From an uncultured Burkholderiales bacterium (GTDB lineage: Bacteria > Pseudomonadota > Gammaproteobacteria > Burkholderiales > Burkholderiaceae_C): 35,070 nucleotides of DNA. Each line of letters opens with the position of its first letter. Positions within the stretch are counted from its first letter, which is position 1. The stretch is from NCBI GenBank assembly GCA_937871935.1, contig CALMQI010000440.1, positions 1 through 35,070 of the forward strand, read 5' to 3'. The position numbers and the translations under genes are program-made. The notes beneath the pieces were generated by a model that was given only the letters and a program-made list of their open reading frames with translations, ran no database searches and was not told the DNA's origin. Shown piece after piece: positions 1 to 10,511 of the stretch.

Positions 1-67
1 CCGCCAGGTACGCCCCGTCCTGCCCCGTGATGCCGGTGATCAGTGCTGTCTTCTTGGCTGAATGCAT
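1..67 (-). CDS. gmd: GDP-mannose 4,6-dehydratase, N-terminal fragment (cut by window edge)
   Basis: Only the first 22 codons are in the window. Reading the minus strand from an ATG at 67, the peptide contains TALITGITGQDGAYLA, the nucleotide-binding start (GxxGxxG with the GQDG signature) typical of GDP-mannose 4,6-dehydratase. That cytoplasmic SDR enzyme makes GDP-4-keto-6-deoxymannose, the precursor of GDP-fucose, GDP-rhamnose and GDP-perosamine. The gene continues to the left of the window. It lies downstream of the epsL-like gene on the same strand, across a 142-base gap containing dyad symmetries. The family call is good despite the short length because ITGQDG is very characteristic; everything after residue 22 is unseen. 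Confidence 0.85.
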   Translation of the reverse strand, partial: MHSAKKTALITGITGQDGAYLA

Positions 68-141
68 AGTCTTCTATCATCGCGCTTTCGCACGGCGGCA
101 CTCGTCCCTAGCTGAGGGTGCTCACTCGGATCGGGGGTGTT

Positions 142-190
142 CGGCGCGACGCGCCGGCGCGCGACCTCGGCACGTCTTGCGCGAGGTCGC
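142..190 (-). terminator. GC-rich dyad symmetries after epsL (possible terminator)
   Basis: Two inverted repeats lie in the gap between the epsL stop and the gmd start. Arms 142-148 and 150-156 form a near-continuous 15-base palindrome, and arms 161-169 and 182-190 are perfect 9-base complements around a 12-base loop. Neither is followed by a T-tract on the minus strand, so intrinsic termination is uncertain. They could instead attenuate read-through into gmd or serve as a protein site. Nothing else recognisable is in 68-209. Confidence 0.3.
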
Positions 191-209
191 TGCGAACGCC
201 AGGGCTCGC

Positions 210-1445
210 CTAGATCTTGAACTGACCCAGGCAGGTGGCCACGTTGGCCGAGTACGCGTACGAGAGCGTGGAGTTGGTGCTGCGCTTCTCGTGGCTGACC
301 GAGCAACCGAACAGCAGGCTGCGCGTGGGTATCCAGGTGAGGCCCAGCTTGACCTCGCTCAGCCTGTCGGAGCCCGTGGCGGGAAGAGCGCCGCCTTGCG
401 TGTTGACGAGATCACGCTCGACATAGCGGCCACCGAGGTCGAGCTGGACCTTTGCTGTCACCTCGTACCCCACACGCAGCGCCACCGTCGTCGACAGCAG
501 GCTGTTGTTGCCGACCGACGCAGCGCCGGCCTGGGTCAGCCCGGTGAACGCCGTTTCGGCGCCGGTGTCACGGATCACCTCGGTCGTGAAGGCCAGCTTG
601 GCGGTGGGCTTGTAGTCCCAGGCGAGCGAGCCGGTGGACTGCGACACGTCGCGCGTCGCGACGGTCTCGTGCTCTTCCTTGGTGTAGCTGATGCGTGCCC
701 GCACGGTGCTCTGCCCGGTGGGGACCCACAGCGCCGTCAGATCGACGTCGTCGCGCGTGAACTCGTCGGCCTGGAAGACGCCAGGCGCCGGCTCGAGCGC
801 GAACGGGTACTCGCCCTTGGTGTGCCGACCTGCCACGCCCAGGGTGATCAGGCCACTCGGCCGGTAAAGCAGTCCCAGGCGGACGGCGTCCTGCTTGAAC
901 TCCTGGAAGGCGAAGGCCGTCGAGGAGTAGTCGAGTTGCCGATGCACCACACTGCCCTCGATCGACAGCAGCGACACCAGGCCATACTGGCCGCGGGCGA
1001 CGATCTCCTGCGATCGCTCGAGGTTCTGGCTCGTGATCGTCGGCCCCAGGTCGGCGCCGTAGCGCGCCAGGTTCTCCTTGACCGTGTAACCCAGCCGCCC
1101 CGACAGCGACTCGACCGTCTCCCAGTCGAGGCCGACATCCAGCGCGTAGCCGGTGTGGTCCAGCTGATCGTTGTCGTCGTAACGGTTGTAGCGCGCAGCG
1201 CCGTCCAGGAAGAAGCGCTGGCGGCCGAACGGCTGATTGATGCCGGCCAGCAGCGACGTGGTCGAGATCGTGTCCTTCGTCTCGGGCAGCCCTTCGGCGA
1301 CTCGAAAGACATTCGACTCCTGGGTAAATGCCTGCGAGACGCCCAGGTAGTACGGGCTCGTCTGGGCCCAGGCGCTGCCGGCGGCGCCTGCCAGACCGCA
1401 GGAAGACAGAGCTACGCAAACCCAGCGACGGGGAACATTCTTCAT
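210..1445 (-). CDS. epsL: EpsL-type outer-membrane beta-barrel of EPS export
   Basis: The 411-residue protein begins with a clear signal peptide: a basic start, a hydrophobic run and an Ala-rich AWA-Q cleavage site near residue 28. The rest is an alternating polar/aromatic beta-strand pattern with many Tyr, Arg and Asp and no cysteine-rich or catalytic motif, as in an outer-membrane barrel. This matches the EpsL family of exopolysaccharide operons (methanolan-type clusters; often annotated as XrtB/PEP-CTERM-associated EpsL), thought to help polysaccharide cross the outer membrane. It follows the sugar phosphotransferase by 43 bases on the same strand, so the two are probably co-transcribed. 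The start ATG at 1445 directly precedes the signal peptide. Channel function is inferred from family and topology. Confidence 0.75.
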   Translation of the reverse strand: MKNVPRRWVCVALSSCGLAGAAGSAWAQTSPYYLGVSQAFTQESNVFRVAEGLPETKDTISTTSLLAGINQPFGRQRFFLDGAARYNRYDDNDQLDHTGYALDVGLDWETVESLSGRLGYTVKENLARYGADLGPTITSQNLERSQEIVARGQYGLVSLLSIEGSVVHRQLDYSSTAFAFQEFKQDAVRLGLLYRPSGLITLGVAGRHTKGEYPFALEPAPGVFQADEFTRDDVDLTALWVPTGQSTVRARISYTKEEHETVATRDVSQSTGSLAWDYKPTAKLAFTTEVIRDTGAETAFTGLTQAGAASVGNNSLLSTTVALRVGYEVTAKVQLDLGGRYVERDLVNTQGGALPATGSDRLSEVKLGLTWIPTRSLLFGCSVSHEKRSTNSTLSYAYSANVATCLGQFKI

Positions 1446-1488
1446 GGCCGATTCCCGATGGTTCGTTGTGGAGACCGCAAGGAATCTA

Positions 1489-2904
1489 TCAGTATGCCTC
1501 GCGGTCGAAGAACACGACCCAGATCGTGCGAAGAATGATCCTCAAGTCCAGCCAGAGCGACCAGTTGCGCAGGTACTCGAGATCGAATTCGACCCGCTCG
1601 CGCATCTTTTCGACCGTCTGGGTCTCCCCGCGCAGGCCGTTCACCTGCGCCCAGCCGGTGATGCCCGGCCGGACCTTGTGGCGCACCATGTAGCCCTTGA
1701 TGGCTTGGCGATAGAGCTCGTTGTGGGCCACGGCATGCGGCCGCGGCCCGACCACGCTCATGCGCCCCTGCAGCACGTTGATGAACTGTGGCAGCTCGTC
1801 GAGCGAGGTGCGGCGCAGGAAGCCACCGAACGGCGTGATGCGCGGGTCGTTCTTGCAGGCCTGCACCACCACCGGCCCGTTGTCCATGGTGGTCATCGAG
1901 CGGAACTTGTAGACCGTGATCTCGGTGCCGTCCAGCCCGTTGCGCCGCTGCTTGAAGATCACCGGGCCGGGCGAGCTGAGCTTCACGCCGGCTGCGATGG
2001 CCAGCAGGATCGGCGAGATCAGCAGCAGGATGATCGTCGCCAGCACGATGTCGCTCGAGCGCTTGAGCAACTCGTTCATGCCGGTGAACGGGGTCTCGCA
2101 CAGGCCAAGCACCGGCACGCCGTTGATGTCGTGCAGCCGGCCCTGGATGATGTTGATGCCCGGGATGTCCGGCACGTAGTACACCGACGCGGTGGTGCCC
2201 TGCACGCTTTCGAGTAGCTGGGTGATGCGCGGCTGCGAACTCAAGGGCAGCGTGATGTACACCTCCTTGATGCCATGCTCGCGCACATAGGGCGCCAGGT
2301 CGTCCAGCGAGCCCAGCAGCTTGGAACCGGTCTCGCCCTGCAGGCGGTCGCCCGCCCGGTCGTCGAACCAGCCCACGAAGTCGGCGTTGCGCCCGCGCTG
2401 CTCGCGCAGCGCCCGGGCCGTCGTCATGCCCAGAGGCCCGGCGCCGACCATCACCGCCTTGCGGTTGCCCTGCGACTGGGCTTCGCGGCGGCGCAGCACG
2501 GCACGGCCGATCTGCACCGACTGCCAGTGCAGCAGCGGCGTCAGCGTGGCCCAGCCCAGCAGCACGTCGGCGTCGAAGTACTGCAGGCTGCTCGTGAGGT
2601 AGCCGCACAGGGCTAGGGTGACCATCAGCGCCAGCCAGGCCAGCGCGATGCCCCGGGCGGCGTTCCAGGGCGTACTCTCGAAGCGGTTACGGCCCGGGAA
2701 CGCGAGGATGAAGACCAGCAGGCAGAGCACGAGATCCGTTCGCTGGATCTGGCCGGTCAGGGCGAGCGCGATCAGCAGGTAGGCGGAGACGGAGAGCACG
2801 GGCTCCAGCAGCGCGGCGGCCAGCCAGGCGCCAGACGGCGTGCCGCCGCTGAAGGTCGGCCGGTGACCGCCCGGTTCCAGGATGGAGAGCAAATTTGTTC
2901 TCAT
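1489..2904 (-). CDS. Undecaprenyl-phosphate sugar-1-phosphate transferase (priming enzyme, WcaJ/EpsB type)
   Basis: This inner-membrane enzyme transfers a hexose-1-phosphate (usually glucose-1-P from UDP-Glc) to undecaprenyl phosphate, the first step of repeat-unit assembly. The 471-residue protein has four hydrophobic N-terminal segments (about 26-50, 56-69, 83-103, 114-126), a Rossmann-like CoA-binding-type central region starting VMVGAGPLG (151-159), and a further membrane segment (285-305). The C-terminal bacterial sugar transferase domain carries FKQRRNG, YKFRSM and [12 protein letters not shown] motifs and the conserved VGPRP. The ATG at 2904 was chosen over an upstream in-frame ATG at 3000 because the 32 extra residues do not resemble the family and no hydrophobic segment is lost. 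It sits upstream of epsL and 228 bases downstream of ugd. Confidence 0.9.
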   Translation of the reverse strand: MRTNLLSILEPGGHRPTFSGGTPSGAWLAAALLEPVLSVSAYLLIALALTGQIQRTDLVLCLLVFILAFPGRNRFESTPWNAARGIALAWLALMVTLALCGYLTSSLQYFDADVLLGWATLTPLLHWQSVQIGRAVLRRREAQSQGNRKAVMVGAGPLGMTTARALREQRGRNADFVGWFDDRAGDRLQGETGSKLLGSLDDLAPYVREHGIKEVYITLPLSSQPRITQLLESVQGTTASVYYVPDIPGINIIQGRLHDINGVPVLGLCETPFTGMNELLKRSSDIVLATIILLLISPILLAIAAGVKLSSPGPVIFKQRRNGLDGTEITVYKFRSMTTMDNGPVVVQACKNDPRITPFGGFLRRTSLDELPQFINVLQGRMSVVGPRPHAVAHNELYRQAIKGYMVRHKVRPGITGWAQVNGLRGETQTVEKMRERVEFDLEYLRNWSLWLDLRIILRTIWVVFFDREAY

Positions 2905-3132
2905 CTCGATGCGCCATCCACCCCACGACCTGCGACCACGTTGCTTGTATCCCCATGAATTCGTGACTTCTCCGACGATTGTCACTACACGGGGCAGCAA
3001 CGCCGATCCTCCGTTTCGGGGGGATCACGTCGATGGGGGGCCTCGATATGGGCGCAGAATCAGCGACTCGGTCGATAGGCGCGCGGGGATCGGCGCGGCG
3101 CACCAGACCAAGCTCTCGGTCCTGAAGAAAGC

Positions 3133-4455
3133 CTAAGGTCGGCCGATACAAACGTAATCCAGGCCGGCCTCGCGCACGAACGCTGGATCGAAGAGGTTCC
3201 GGCCGTCGAAGATCAACGGCTGCTTGAGGCTCCGCTTCAACTCAGGGAAGTCCGGGCTTCGGAACTCTTTCCACTCGGTCACGATGACCAGGGCGTCGGC
3301 ACCCTGGATCGCCGCGGGCGCGCTCGAGGCAAAGTCGATCCCGCGCCACCCCTGCGTGTGCTTCCTGCCCTCGTCCATGGCGACGGGGTCGTAGGCGCAC
3401 ACCGTCGCGCCCCGTTCCGTCAGGTGCTTGATGACCACCAGGCTCGGCGCCTCGCGCATGTCGTCGGTGCCCGGCTTGAAGGCCAGCCCCCACAGAGCGA
3501 AGCGCCTCCCGGTCAGGTCAGGTCCGAAGCGAGACACGATCTTGTCGACGAGGGTCACCTTCTGCGATTCGTTGACCGCCTCGACCGCACCCAGCAGCTT
3601 GAGCTTCATGCCCGCGCCCTGCCCCGTGTGCAGCAACGCCTTCACATCCTTCGGAAAGCAGGAGCCGCCGTAGCCACAGCCGGGATAGAGAAACTGCGTG
3701 CCGATCCGCGGGTCGCTGCCGATGCCCTGGCGGACGAGCTCGATGTCGGCGCCCAGCCGCTCTGCCAGGTTGGCCAGTTCGTTCATGAAGCTGATGCGCG
3801 TGGCGAGCATCGCGTTGGCGGCGTATTTGGTGAGCTCGGCGCTGCGTCTGTCCATCACCAGCAGACGATCCCGGTTGCGCAGGAACGGCCCGTACAGGGC
3901 GCGCATCAGGTGAACCGCTCGCTCGTCGTTCGTGCCGATCACCACCCGATCGGGCTTCATGAAGTCCTCGATCGCGGCGCCTTCCTTCAAGAACTCGGGG
4001 TTGGACACCACCGAGAAGTCGAGCGTCATCGAACGCCCGCGCAGAGCGTCCCGCACGGCCGATTCGACCGCATCGCCGGTTCCGACCGGCACCGTGCTCT
4101 TGTCGACGATCATCTTGTAGTCGGTCATGCGCTCGCCGATCGCGCGGGCCGCTTGGACCACATAACGCAGGTCGGCCGAACCATCCTCGCCCGGCGGCGT
4201 GCCCACCGCAATGAACTGGATGGTGCCGTGCAGGACGGCCAAGTCGACGTCGGTGGTGAACTGCAGCCGACCTGCCGCCATGTTGCGGGCGATCAGCGTC
4301 TCGAGGCCGGGCTCGTGGATCGGCACACCGCCGCTTTGCAGGATCGCGATCTTGCGGGCATCGACGTCGAGCGAAACGACATGGTTGCCCATCTCCGCCA
4401 GACAGGCGCCGGTGACGAGACCCACATAACCCGAACCGCAGACGGTGATCTTCAT
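3133..4455 (-). CDS. ugd: UDP-glucose 6-dehydrogenase
   Basis: This cytoplasmic NAD-dependent enzyme oxidises UDP-glucose twice to UDP-glucuronate. The 440-residue length is normal. It has the N-terminal NAD-binding loop GSGYVGL (7-13), the STVPVGT segment near 120, SNPEFLKEG (151-159) and the catalytic cysteine Cys266 in [10 protein letters not shown]. The C-terminal UDP-binding region contains the [17 protein letters not shown] signature. It is transcribed divergently from the UDP-glucuronate 4-epimerase gene, whose substrate it makes, across 162 bases. Together they supply UDP-GlcA and UDP-GalA. The 228 bases after its stop (2905-3132) show no gene and no convincing terminator. Confidence 0.95.
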   Translation of the reverse strand: MKITVCGSGYVGLVTGACLAEMGNHVVSLDVDARKIAILQSGGVPIHEPGLETLIARNMAAGRLQFTTDVDLAVLHGTIQFIAVGTPPGEDGSADLRYVVQAARAIGERMTDYKMIVDKSTVPVGTGDAVESAVRDALRGRSMTLDFSVVSNPEFLKEGAAIEDFMKPDRVVIGTNDERAVHLMRALYGPFLRNRDRLLVMDRRSAELTKYAANAMLATRISFMNELANLAERLGADIELVRQGIGSDPRIGTQFLYPGCGYGGSCFPKDVKALLHTGQGAGMKLKLLGAVEAVNESQKVTLVDKIVSRFGPDLTGRRFALWGLAFKPGTDDMREAPSLVVIKHLTERGATVCAYDPVAMDEGRKHTQGWRGIDFASSAPAAIQGADALVIVTEWKEFRSPDFPELKRSLKQPLIFDGRNLFDPAFVREAGLDYVCIGRP

Positions 4456-4617
4456 TGCTCGCGTGCCTTATTAGTCGTGCCGGGGCGTGCCTTCGGAAAG
4501 CGGCCCGGCATGGTGCATTCTCGATGATGCGTGCCCACCTCACGCCTGGCGGCGCCCGCCGAAGACTGCGGCGTGAGCGAATGGCCGAGAATATGCACGC
4601 CCATTGATGCGACACAC
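4456..4617. promoter_or_regulatory. Divergent promoter region between ugd and UDP-GlcA 4-epimerase
   Basis: This 162-base spacer lies between two start codons that point away from each other, so it must hold the 5' ends of both transcripts unless one is read from a distal promoter. I see no strong sigma-70 hexamers and no clear operator. The call rests on gene layout only. Confidence 0.4.
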
Positions 4618-5607
4618 ATGACAACCGACGCCATCCTCGTCACCGGCGCTGCCGGGTTCATCGGCGCCCACGTGGCTGCTCGCCTGCGAAGCCTGGGTCA
4701 TACCGTCGTCGGTTGCGACAACTTCAACGACTACTACGATCCTCGGCTGAAGGTCGCTCGGGTCGACGCCCTGCTGCGAAGCAACGGGGTCGCTTGCGAG
4801 CGCCTGGAACTCGCCGATTCGAAGGCTGTGCGCGAGCTGATCACCCGCGTGGCGCCGCGCGTGGTGATTCACCTGGCGGCGCAGGCGGGCGTGCGCTACT
4901 CGATCAGCCATCCCGAGGCCTACGTGCAGTCCAATCTGGTGGGCTTTGCCAACGTGCTCGAGTCGGCACGCCAGTGTCAGATCGAACATCTGGTCTATGC
5001 CAGCTCGAGCAGCGTGTACGGCGAGCGTACCGACGCGCCGTTCAGCGAATCGCAGCGCACCGACAGCCCGGTGTCGTTGTATGCCGCCACCAAGAAGGCC
5101 AACGAGGTGATGGCGCACGCCTACAGCCATCTGTACGGACTGCGCGCGACCGGGCTGCGGTTCTTCACCGTCTACGGGCCGTGGGGACGGCCCGACATGG
5201 CCTACTTCAGCTTCGCGGAGAAGATCCTCGCGCGCCAGCCGTTGCCGGTGTTCGGCGACGGCATCCTGCAGCGCGACTTCACCTACATCGACGACATCGT
5301 CGAGGGTGTGGTGAGGCTCGCCGTGTCTCAGGCCCCACCGGATGCCCCCAAGCACGAGGTGTTCAACATCGGCAACCACCAGCCGGTGACCGTGCTGCAG
5401 TTCATTCAACTGCTGGCCGAACACATGGGTGCCACGCCGGAACTTCAGTTCCTGCCCATGCAGGCCGGCGATGTGCCGATGACCTGTGCCGACGTCGAGA
5501 AGCTGCGCGCGCGCGTCGGATTCGAACCCTCCACGCCGCTCGGTGTCGGATTGGGGCGATTCGTCGACTGGTTCAAGTCGTGGAAGGCGACTGCCCCTTC
5601 GGCATAG
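4618..5607 (+). CDS. UDP-glucuronate 4-epimerase (SDR family)
   Basis: This cytoplasmic enzyme interconverts UDP-glucuronate and UDP-galacturonate. The 329-residue protein shows the NAD loop TGAAGFIG (9-16), the SSSSVYG active-site segment (130-135) and the catalytic pair Tyr155/Lys159 in YAATKK. The early NFNDYYDPRLK (36-45) and later FFTVYGPWGRPDMA and RDFTYIDDIVEG stretches are hallmarks of the UDP-GlcA 4-epimerase branch rather than GalE. The ATG at 4618 was chosen because the fold begins right after it; an in-frame ATG at 4531 would add 29 residues unlike the family. Its 3' end overlaps the end of the convergent wecB-like gene by 35 bases, so no conventional terminator fits between them. 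Confidence 0.9.
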   Translation: MTTDAILVTGAAGFIGAHVAARLRSLGHTVVGCDNFNDYYDPRLKVARVDALLRSNGVACERLELADSKAVRELITRVAPRVVIHLAAQAGVRYSISHPEAYVQSNLVGFANVLESARQCQIEHLVYASSSSVYGERTDAPFSESQRTDSPVSLYAATKKANEVMAHAYSHLYGLRATGLRFFTVYGPWGRPDMAYFSFAEKILARQPLPVFGDGILQRDFTYIDDIVEGVVRLAVSQAPPDAPKHEVFNIGNHQPVTVLQFIQLLAEHMGATPELQFLPMQAGDVPMTCADVEKLRARVGFEPSTPLGVGLGRFVDWFKSWKATAPSA

Positions 5608-6727
5608 GGGATCCCAGCAGTCGACCCAGCTCGTCGGCGATGCGCCCGCCCGTCCGGCCGTCCCACAACTCCGGCGTCGTGCCCTTCTTCCAAAGGCCGG
5701 CAAACAGCCGATCGAGCGTGGGCTTCAGCTTCGCCGGGTCGGTGCCGATCAGCTCGTTGGTGCCCATCGTCACGGTTTCCGGCCGCTCGGTGGAGTTGCG
5801 CATCGTCACGCAAGGAACGCCCATGACGGTCGTCTCCTCGGTGACGCCGCCGGAGTCGGTGATCACCGCCCTGGCGTGCTTGACCAAGTAGTTGAATTCG
5901 AGATACGGCTGCGGCTCGACGAACAGGATGTTCGCCGGAAGCTCACCCAGCTCGGCCAAGGTCTTGCGGGTTCTCGGATGCACGGGAAACACGACCTTCA
6001 TGCCGCGGACCGCCGCGGCGACTGCCGACAGCAGATCTCGAAACGACGCCGCCGTATCCACGTTGGCCGGCCGATGCATCGTCATCACGAAGTACTCGCC
6101 CGCGCTCAAGCCATGTTCTGCCCAGAACGCAGGCGGCCGCAGCCGCGCCATGTTGGCCAGCAGCGTATCGATCATCGTGTTGCCGACGAAGAAGATGCGC
6201 TCTTGCGGCACGCCGGCCTTTCGCAGGTTGGCGGTGGCGACTTCGCTGGTGGTGAAGAAGTAGTTGGTGATCGAATCGGTCACCATCCGGTTGATCTCTT
6301 CGGGCATTGACCAGTCACCCGATCGAATGCCCGCCTCCACATGGGCCACCGGCACGCACAGCTTCTGCGCCGTGATGGCGCAGGCCATCGTCGACGTCAC
6401 ATCGCCGACCACCAGGCACAGCTGGCTCATCCCCGACGTCAACTGCAGCTGCTCGTAGCGGACCATGATGGCCGCCGTCTGTTCGGCCTGCGTGCCGGAG
6501 CCGACCTCCAGATTGACGTCTGGCTTCGGGATGTTGAGCTGGTCGAAGAAGTCCGACGACATGCGGGCGTCGTAGTGCTGCCCCGTGTGCACCAGGCGCC
6601 ACCGCAGGGTGCTGCCCTGGCGCTGCCGCGACGCGATCGCATGGATGATCGGCGCGATCTTCATGAAGTTGGGCCGGGCACCCGCGATGATGTCGACCAG
6701 TGGACCTGTTGCTTGCCCGGCGGTCAT
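5573..6727 (-). CDS. wecB: UDP-N-acetylglucosamine 2-epimerase
   Basis: This non-hydrolysing enzyme interconverts UDP-GlcNAc and UDP-ManNAc in the cytoplasm. The 384-residue length is normal. Visible family motifs are [11 protein letters not shown] near residue 16, HTGQHYD near 47, [10 protein letters not shown] with the MPEEINR segment, and the C-terminal TDSGGVTEE substrate-binding loop followed by [10 protein letters not shown]. Its ATG overlaps the stop of the upstream tviC-like gene in an ATGA arrangement (6724-6727), implying translational coupling. The context suggests a ManNAc or ManNAcA residue in the polymer. Whether the adjacent dehydrogenase acts on UDP-ManNAc or UDP-GlcNAc is not decided by sequence alone, though that enzyme looks more like TviB. 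Confidence 0.93.
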   Translation of the reverse strand: MTAGQATGPLVDIIAGARPNFMKIAPIIHAIASRQRQGSTLRWRLVHTGQHYDARMSSDFFDQLNIPKPDVNLEVGSGTQAEQTAAIMVRYEQLQLTSGMSQLCLVVGDVTSTMACAITAQKLCVPVAHVEAGIRSGDWSMPEEINRMVTDSITNYFFTTSEVATANLRKAGVPQERIFFVGNTMIDTLLANMARLRPPAFWAEHGLSAGEYFVMTMHRPANVDTAASFRDLLSAVAAAVRGMKVVFPVHPRTRKTLAELGELPANILFVEPQPYLEFNYLVKHARAVITDSGGVTEETTVMGVPCVTMRNSTERPETVTMGTNELIGTDPAKLKPTLDRLFAGLWKKGTTPELWDGRTGGRIADELGRLLGSPMPKGQSPSTT

Positions 6728-7784
6728 GATGGCGCTTCCGGCGTCAGATGAGCGAGATACCAGGCCACGGCTTCATCCATGCCCTGGCGAACGTCGTGCG
6801 TCGGCTCGTAGCCGAGCAGCTGCCGCGCCTTGCCGATGTCGGCGAGCGAATGGCGGACGTCACCCGCGCGAAAATCGGCAAACGTGGGCGCATCGATCGT
6901 GATGCCGGGGCGCTGGGCACGCAGGGCGCTCGCCAGCATCTCATGCAATTGCAGCAATGTCGTGCGCTGGCCGGCCGCGACGTTGTAGACCTGCCCGAGC
7001 GCCTGCTCGTCTTCGACCAACGCGGCCCGCAGATTGGCCTGCACGGCGTTGGCCACGTAGCAGAAGTCGCGCGAGGTCTCACCGTCGCCGTTGATCACAC
7101 AAGGCTCACGCTGCAGCAACGCCGCCGTCCAGCGCGGAACCACCGCTGCATAGGCACCGTCCGGATCCTGCCGCGGGCCGAAGACATTGAAATAGCGCAG
7201 CCCGATGGTGGCCAACCCGTAGCACCGGCCGAAGACATCGGCATACAGCTCGTTCAAATACTTGGTGACGGCATAGGGCGACAGCGGACGTCCGATGACC
7301 GGCTCCACCTTCGGCAGCGCGGGCGAGTCCCCGTAGGTGGAGCTCGACGCCGCGTACACGAAGCGCCGTACGCCTGCATCCTTGGCGGCGACCAGGATGT
7401 TGAGAAAGCCCGTCGCATTCGCCCGATGCGTCGCCAGAGGGTCGTTGATCGAACGCGGCACCGAGCCCAATGCCGCCTGGTGCAAGACGACGTCGACACC
7501 CTGGCAGGCGCCGGCACAAACGGCCGGATCGGCGATGTCACCTTCGACAAAACGGTGCCTGGCCCAGGCGTCTTCGCCGACGCTGGCACGCACCAACTCC
7601 AAATTTCGCCGGTGGCCGGTCGCAAAGTTGTCCAGACTCACCACCGTCTGGCCCGCCGAGAGCAGCAGCTCCAGCAAGTTGGAGCCGATGAAGCCGGCAC
7701 TGCCCGTCACCAGCCAGCGCTGCTGACCTTGCAGCAGCCGATCGGCAAGCCCCGGGTCGAGCCCACCCAGCACGGTATGGCCGT

Positions 7785-7797
<13 letters not shown>
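6724..7797 (-). CDS. tviC: UDP-GlcNAc/UDP-GlcNAcA 4-epimerase (WbpP/TviC type SDR)
   Basis: This extended SDR of the WbpP/TviC/WbgU group interconverts UDP-GlcNAc with UDP-GalNAc, or the corresponding uronic acids, in the cytoplasm. The NAD loop is [13 protein letters not shown], followed by [13 protein letters not shown], which is typical of the group. ASSSTYGD, the active-site [11 protein letters not shown] (Tyr-x3-Lys) and [20 protein letters not shown] are also present. The start is uncertain. I use GTG at 7797, overlapping the tviB stop by 13 bases, which gives an N-terminal tail close to WbpP length. GTG at 7773 or ATG at 7842 are alternatives, with no Shine-Dalgarno to decide. Paired with the dehydrogenase upstream it would make UDP-GalNAcA. 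Confidence 0.88.
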
Positions 7798-9065
<1,268 letters not shown>

Positions 9066-9125
9066 GATGTGTGATTCGTTCGCAATGACTGCCGCGCAAA
9101 GGCCGGCCGAAGATCAGCTGGAAGC

Positions 9126-9139
9126 AGCACGATCGTGCT
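9126..9139. promoter_or_regulatory. Perfect 14-base palindrome upstream of tviB
   Basis: The sequence AGCACGATCGTGCT is its own reverse complement and lies 60 bases upstream of the tviB start, in the only sizeable gap of the minus-strand operon. Its symmetry and position suit a dimeric regulator operator. A short hairpin for mRNA stability is an alternative. No known regulator motif is claimed. Confidence 0.3.
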
Positions 9140-9214
9140 CCGCGGAGTTTAGCCGCGCCCAGGTGGCCAGAACGCGTGCACTACTTGAATCGGTGGTCCG
9201 AAAATCGCGCTGTG

Positions 9215-9242
9215 GCGCGCCGACACTGAACCTCAGGCGCGC
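9215..9242 (-). terminator. Hairpin after the decarboxylase gene (weak terminator candidate)
   Basis: Arms GCGCGCC (9215-9221) and GGCGCGC (9236-9242) are exact complements around a 14-base loop, just downstream of the decarboxylase stop on the minus strand. Only a short T run (GATTTTCGG) follows, several bases beyond the stem. It may partly end transcription between the exosortase A-associated set and the sugar-nucleotide set. Confidence 0.3.
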
Positions 9243-9258
9243 GAGAGCGTGACCGACC

Positions 9259-10488
9259 TCACACCAGCATCTCGGCACAAGGCGGATGGCCGAGAAACGC
9301 CTGCGGGCTCGCGCTGGCCCCGTAGGCGCCAGACTGGAACACCACGAACAGATCGCCGACGTCTGCGACCGGCAGATCGACGCGATCGGCCAGCAGGTCC
9401 AGCGGCGTGCAGAGAGGTCCGACGACCGACGCAACTTCACGCGCATGATCTGCCTTGCCGTTGATGGCCACGGGGTAGTTCTTGCGGATCACCTGGCCGA
9501 AGTTGCCACTCGCGGACAGATGGTGGTTCAAGCCACCGTCGGTGATCAGAAAGACCTGCCCACGCGAGACCTTGCGGTCGACGATGCGCGTGACGTAGAC
9601 ACCGGCTTCCCCCACGAGGTAGCGGCCCAGCTCGATGACGATGCGGGCGCCGGGCAGCTCACGCGCGCACCGCTCGCTGATGACAGCGAGGTTGTCGCCG
9701 ATGGGCTGCAGATCGAGCGCGCGGTCGCCCGGAAAGTACGGAATGCCGAATCCACCGCCCAGGTTGAGCACCTGCACCGGTGCAGGCGCGTGCACCGCAA
9801 GGCGAGTGGCCAGTGCGTAAGCCTGCCGTTGCGCCTCGCAGACCGCCTCGGCATTCAAGTTTTGCGACCCGGCGAACAAATGAAATCCCTCGAAGCGCAG
9901 CCCGAGCGCACCCACACGGGCCAGCACGCCGGGCACACGCTCTTCATCGATGCCAAACTGCTTGGGCCCGCCACCCATCTTCATGCCCGAGCCCTTGAGC
10001 TCGAAGCCGGGATTGACACGCACCGCGACACGCGGCTTCACATTCAAGCGGTCGGCGATCTTGGCCAGCAGCTCGATCTCGCGCTCGGACTCCACATTGA
10101 TCAGGATGCCCGACGCCACGGCTTGACTGAGCTCGCTTTCGGACTTGCCCGGGCCGGCGAAGCTCACCTCGGCGGTGTCGGCCCCGGCATTCAGGGCGAC
10201 CATCAGTTCGCCCGCGGAGGCCACATCGATGCCGTCGACCAGCCCTGCCATAAAGCAGACCAGCGGCACGAAGGGGTTGGCCTTCATCGCGAAGTGGAGC
10301 TTGACGCCTCGAGGCAGAACAGCACGCAGTTGCTCGACGCGCGCCTTCAGCAGGCCGCGGTCGTACGCATAGAACGGCGTTCGACCGGCACGCTCGGCCA
10401 GCCTGGAAAGCGATTCGCCCCCGATCAGCAGCTCACCACTGGCCGTGAACGGGACCAGCGGCGCGCTGTGGACCGGTAGCTTGTTCAT
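9259..10488 (-). CDS. PLP-dependent decarboxylase, exosortase A system-associated
   Basis: This is a fold-type III PLP decarboxylase of the Orn/Lys/Arg/diaminopimelate family, 409 residues. The PLP-binding lysine is Lys69 in HFAMKANPF. The Gly-rich phosphate loop LNLGGGFGIPYF, the ELGRYLVGEAG stretch and the GPLCTPLD active-site cysteine motif are all present, so the enzyme looks catalytically competent. It belongs to the group found beside exosortase A genes (the family described as pyridoxal-dependent decarboxylase, exosortase A system-associated). Its substrate is not known; an amine or amino acid product is expected. It follows the acyl ligase gene by 23 bases on the same strand, so the two probably act together. 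It is not the housekeeping lysA, judging from context and the modified N-terminus. Confidence 0.88.
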   Translation of the reverse strand: MNKLPVHSAPLVPFTASGELLIGGESLSRLAERAGRTPFYAYDRGLLKARVEQLRAVLPRGVKLHFAMKANPFVPLVCFMAGLVDGIDVASAGELMVALNAGADTAEVSFAGPGKSESELSQAVASGILINVESEREIELLAKIADRLNVKPRVAVRVNPGFELKGSGMKMGGGPKQFGIDEERVPGVLARVGALGLRFEGFHLFAGSQNLNAEAVCEAQRQAYALATRLAVHAPAPVQVLNLGGGFGIPYFPGDRALDLQPIGDNLAVISERCARELPGARIVIELGRYLVGEAGVYVTRIVDRKVSRGQVFLITDGGLNHHLSASGNFGQVIRKNYPVAINGKADHAREVASVVGPLCTPLDLLADRVDLPVADVGDLFVVFQSGAYGASASPQAFLGHPPCAEMLV

Positions 10489-10511
10489 ATCGAAGTACTC
10501 ATGCCGACAGA

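Noticed and set aside
27-1538. Long plus-strand open frame opposite the epsL-like gene
   Set aside because: It is the GC-driven antisense frame of a gene with a clear signal peptide and beta-barrel pattern. Its own translation is Arg/Ala/Gln-rich and shows no domain.
3003-3025. Hairpin-like repeat between ugd and the priming transferase
   Set aside because: The arms (GATCCTCCG and a G-rich partner) pair imperfectly and no T-tract follows. It is too weak to call a terminator.
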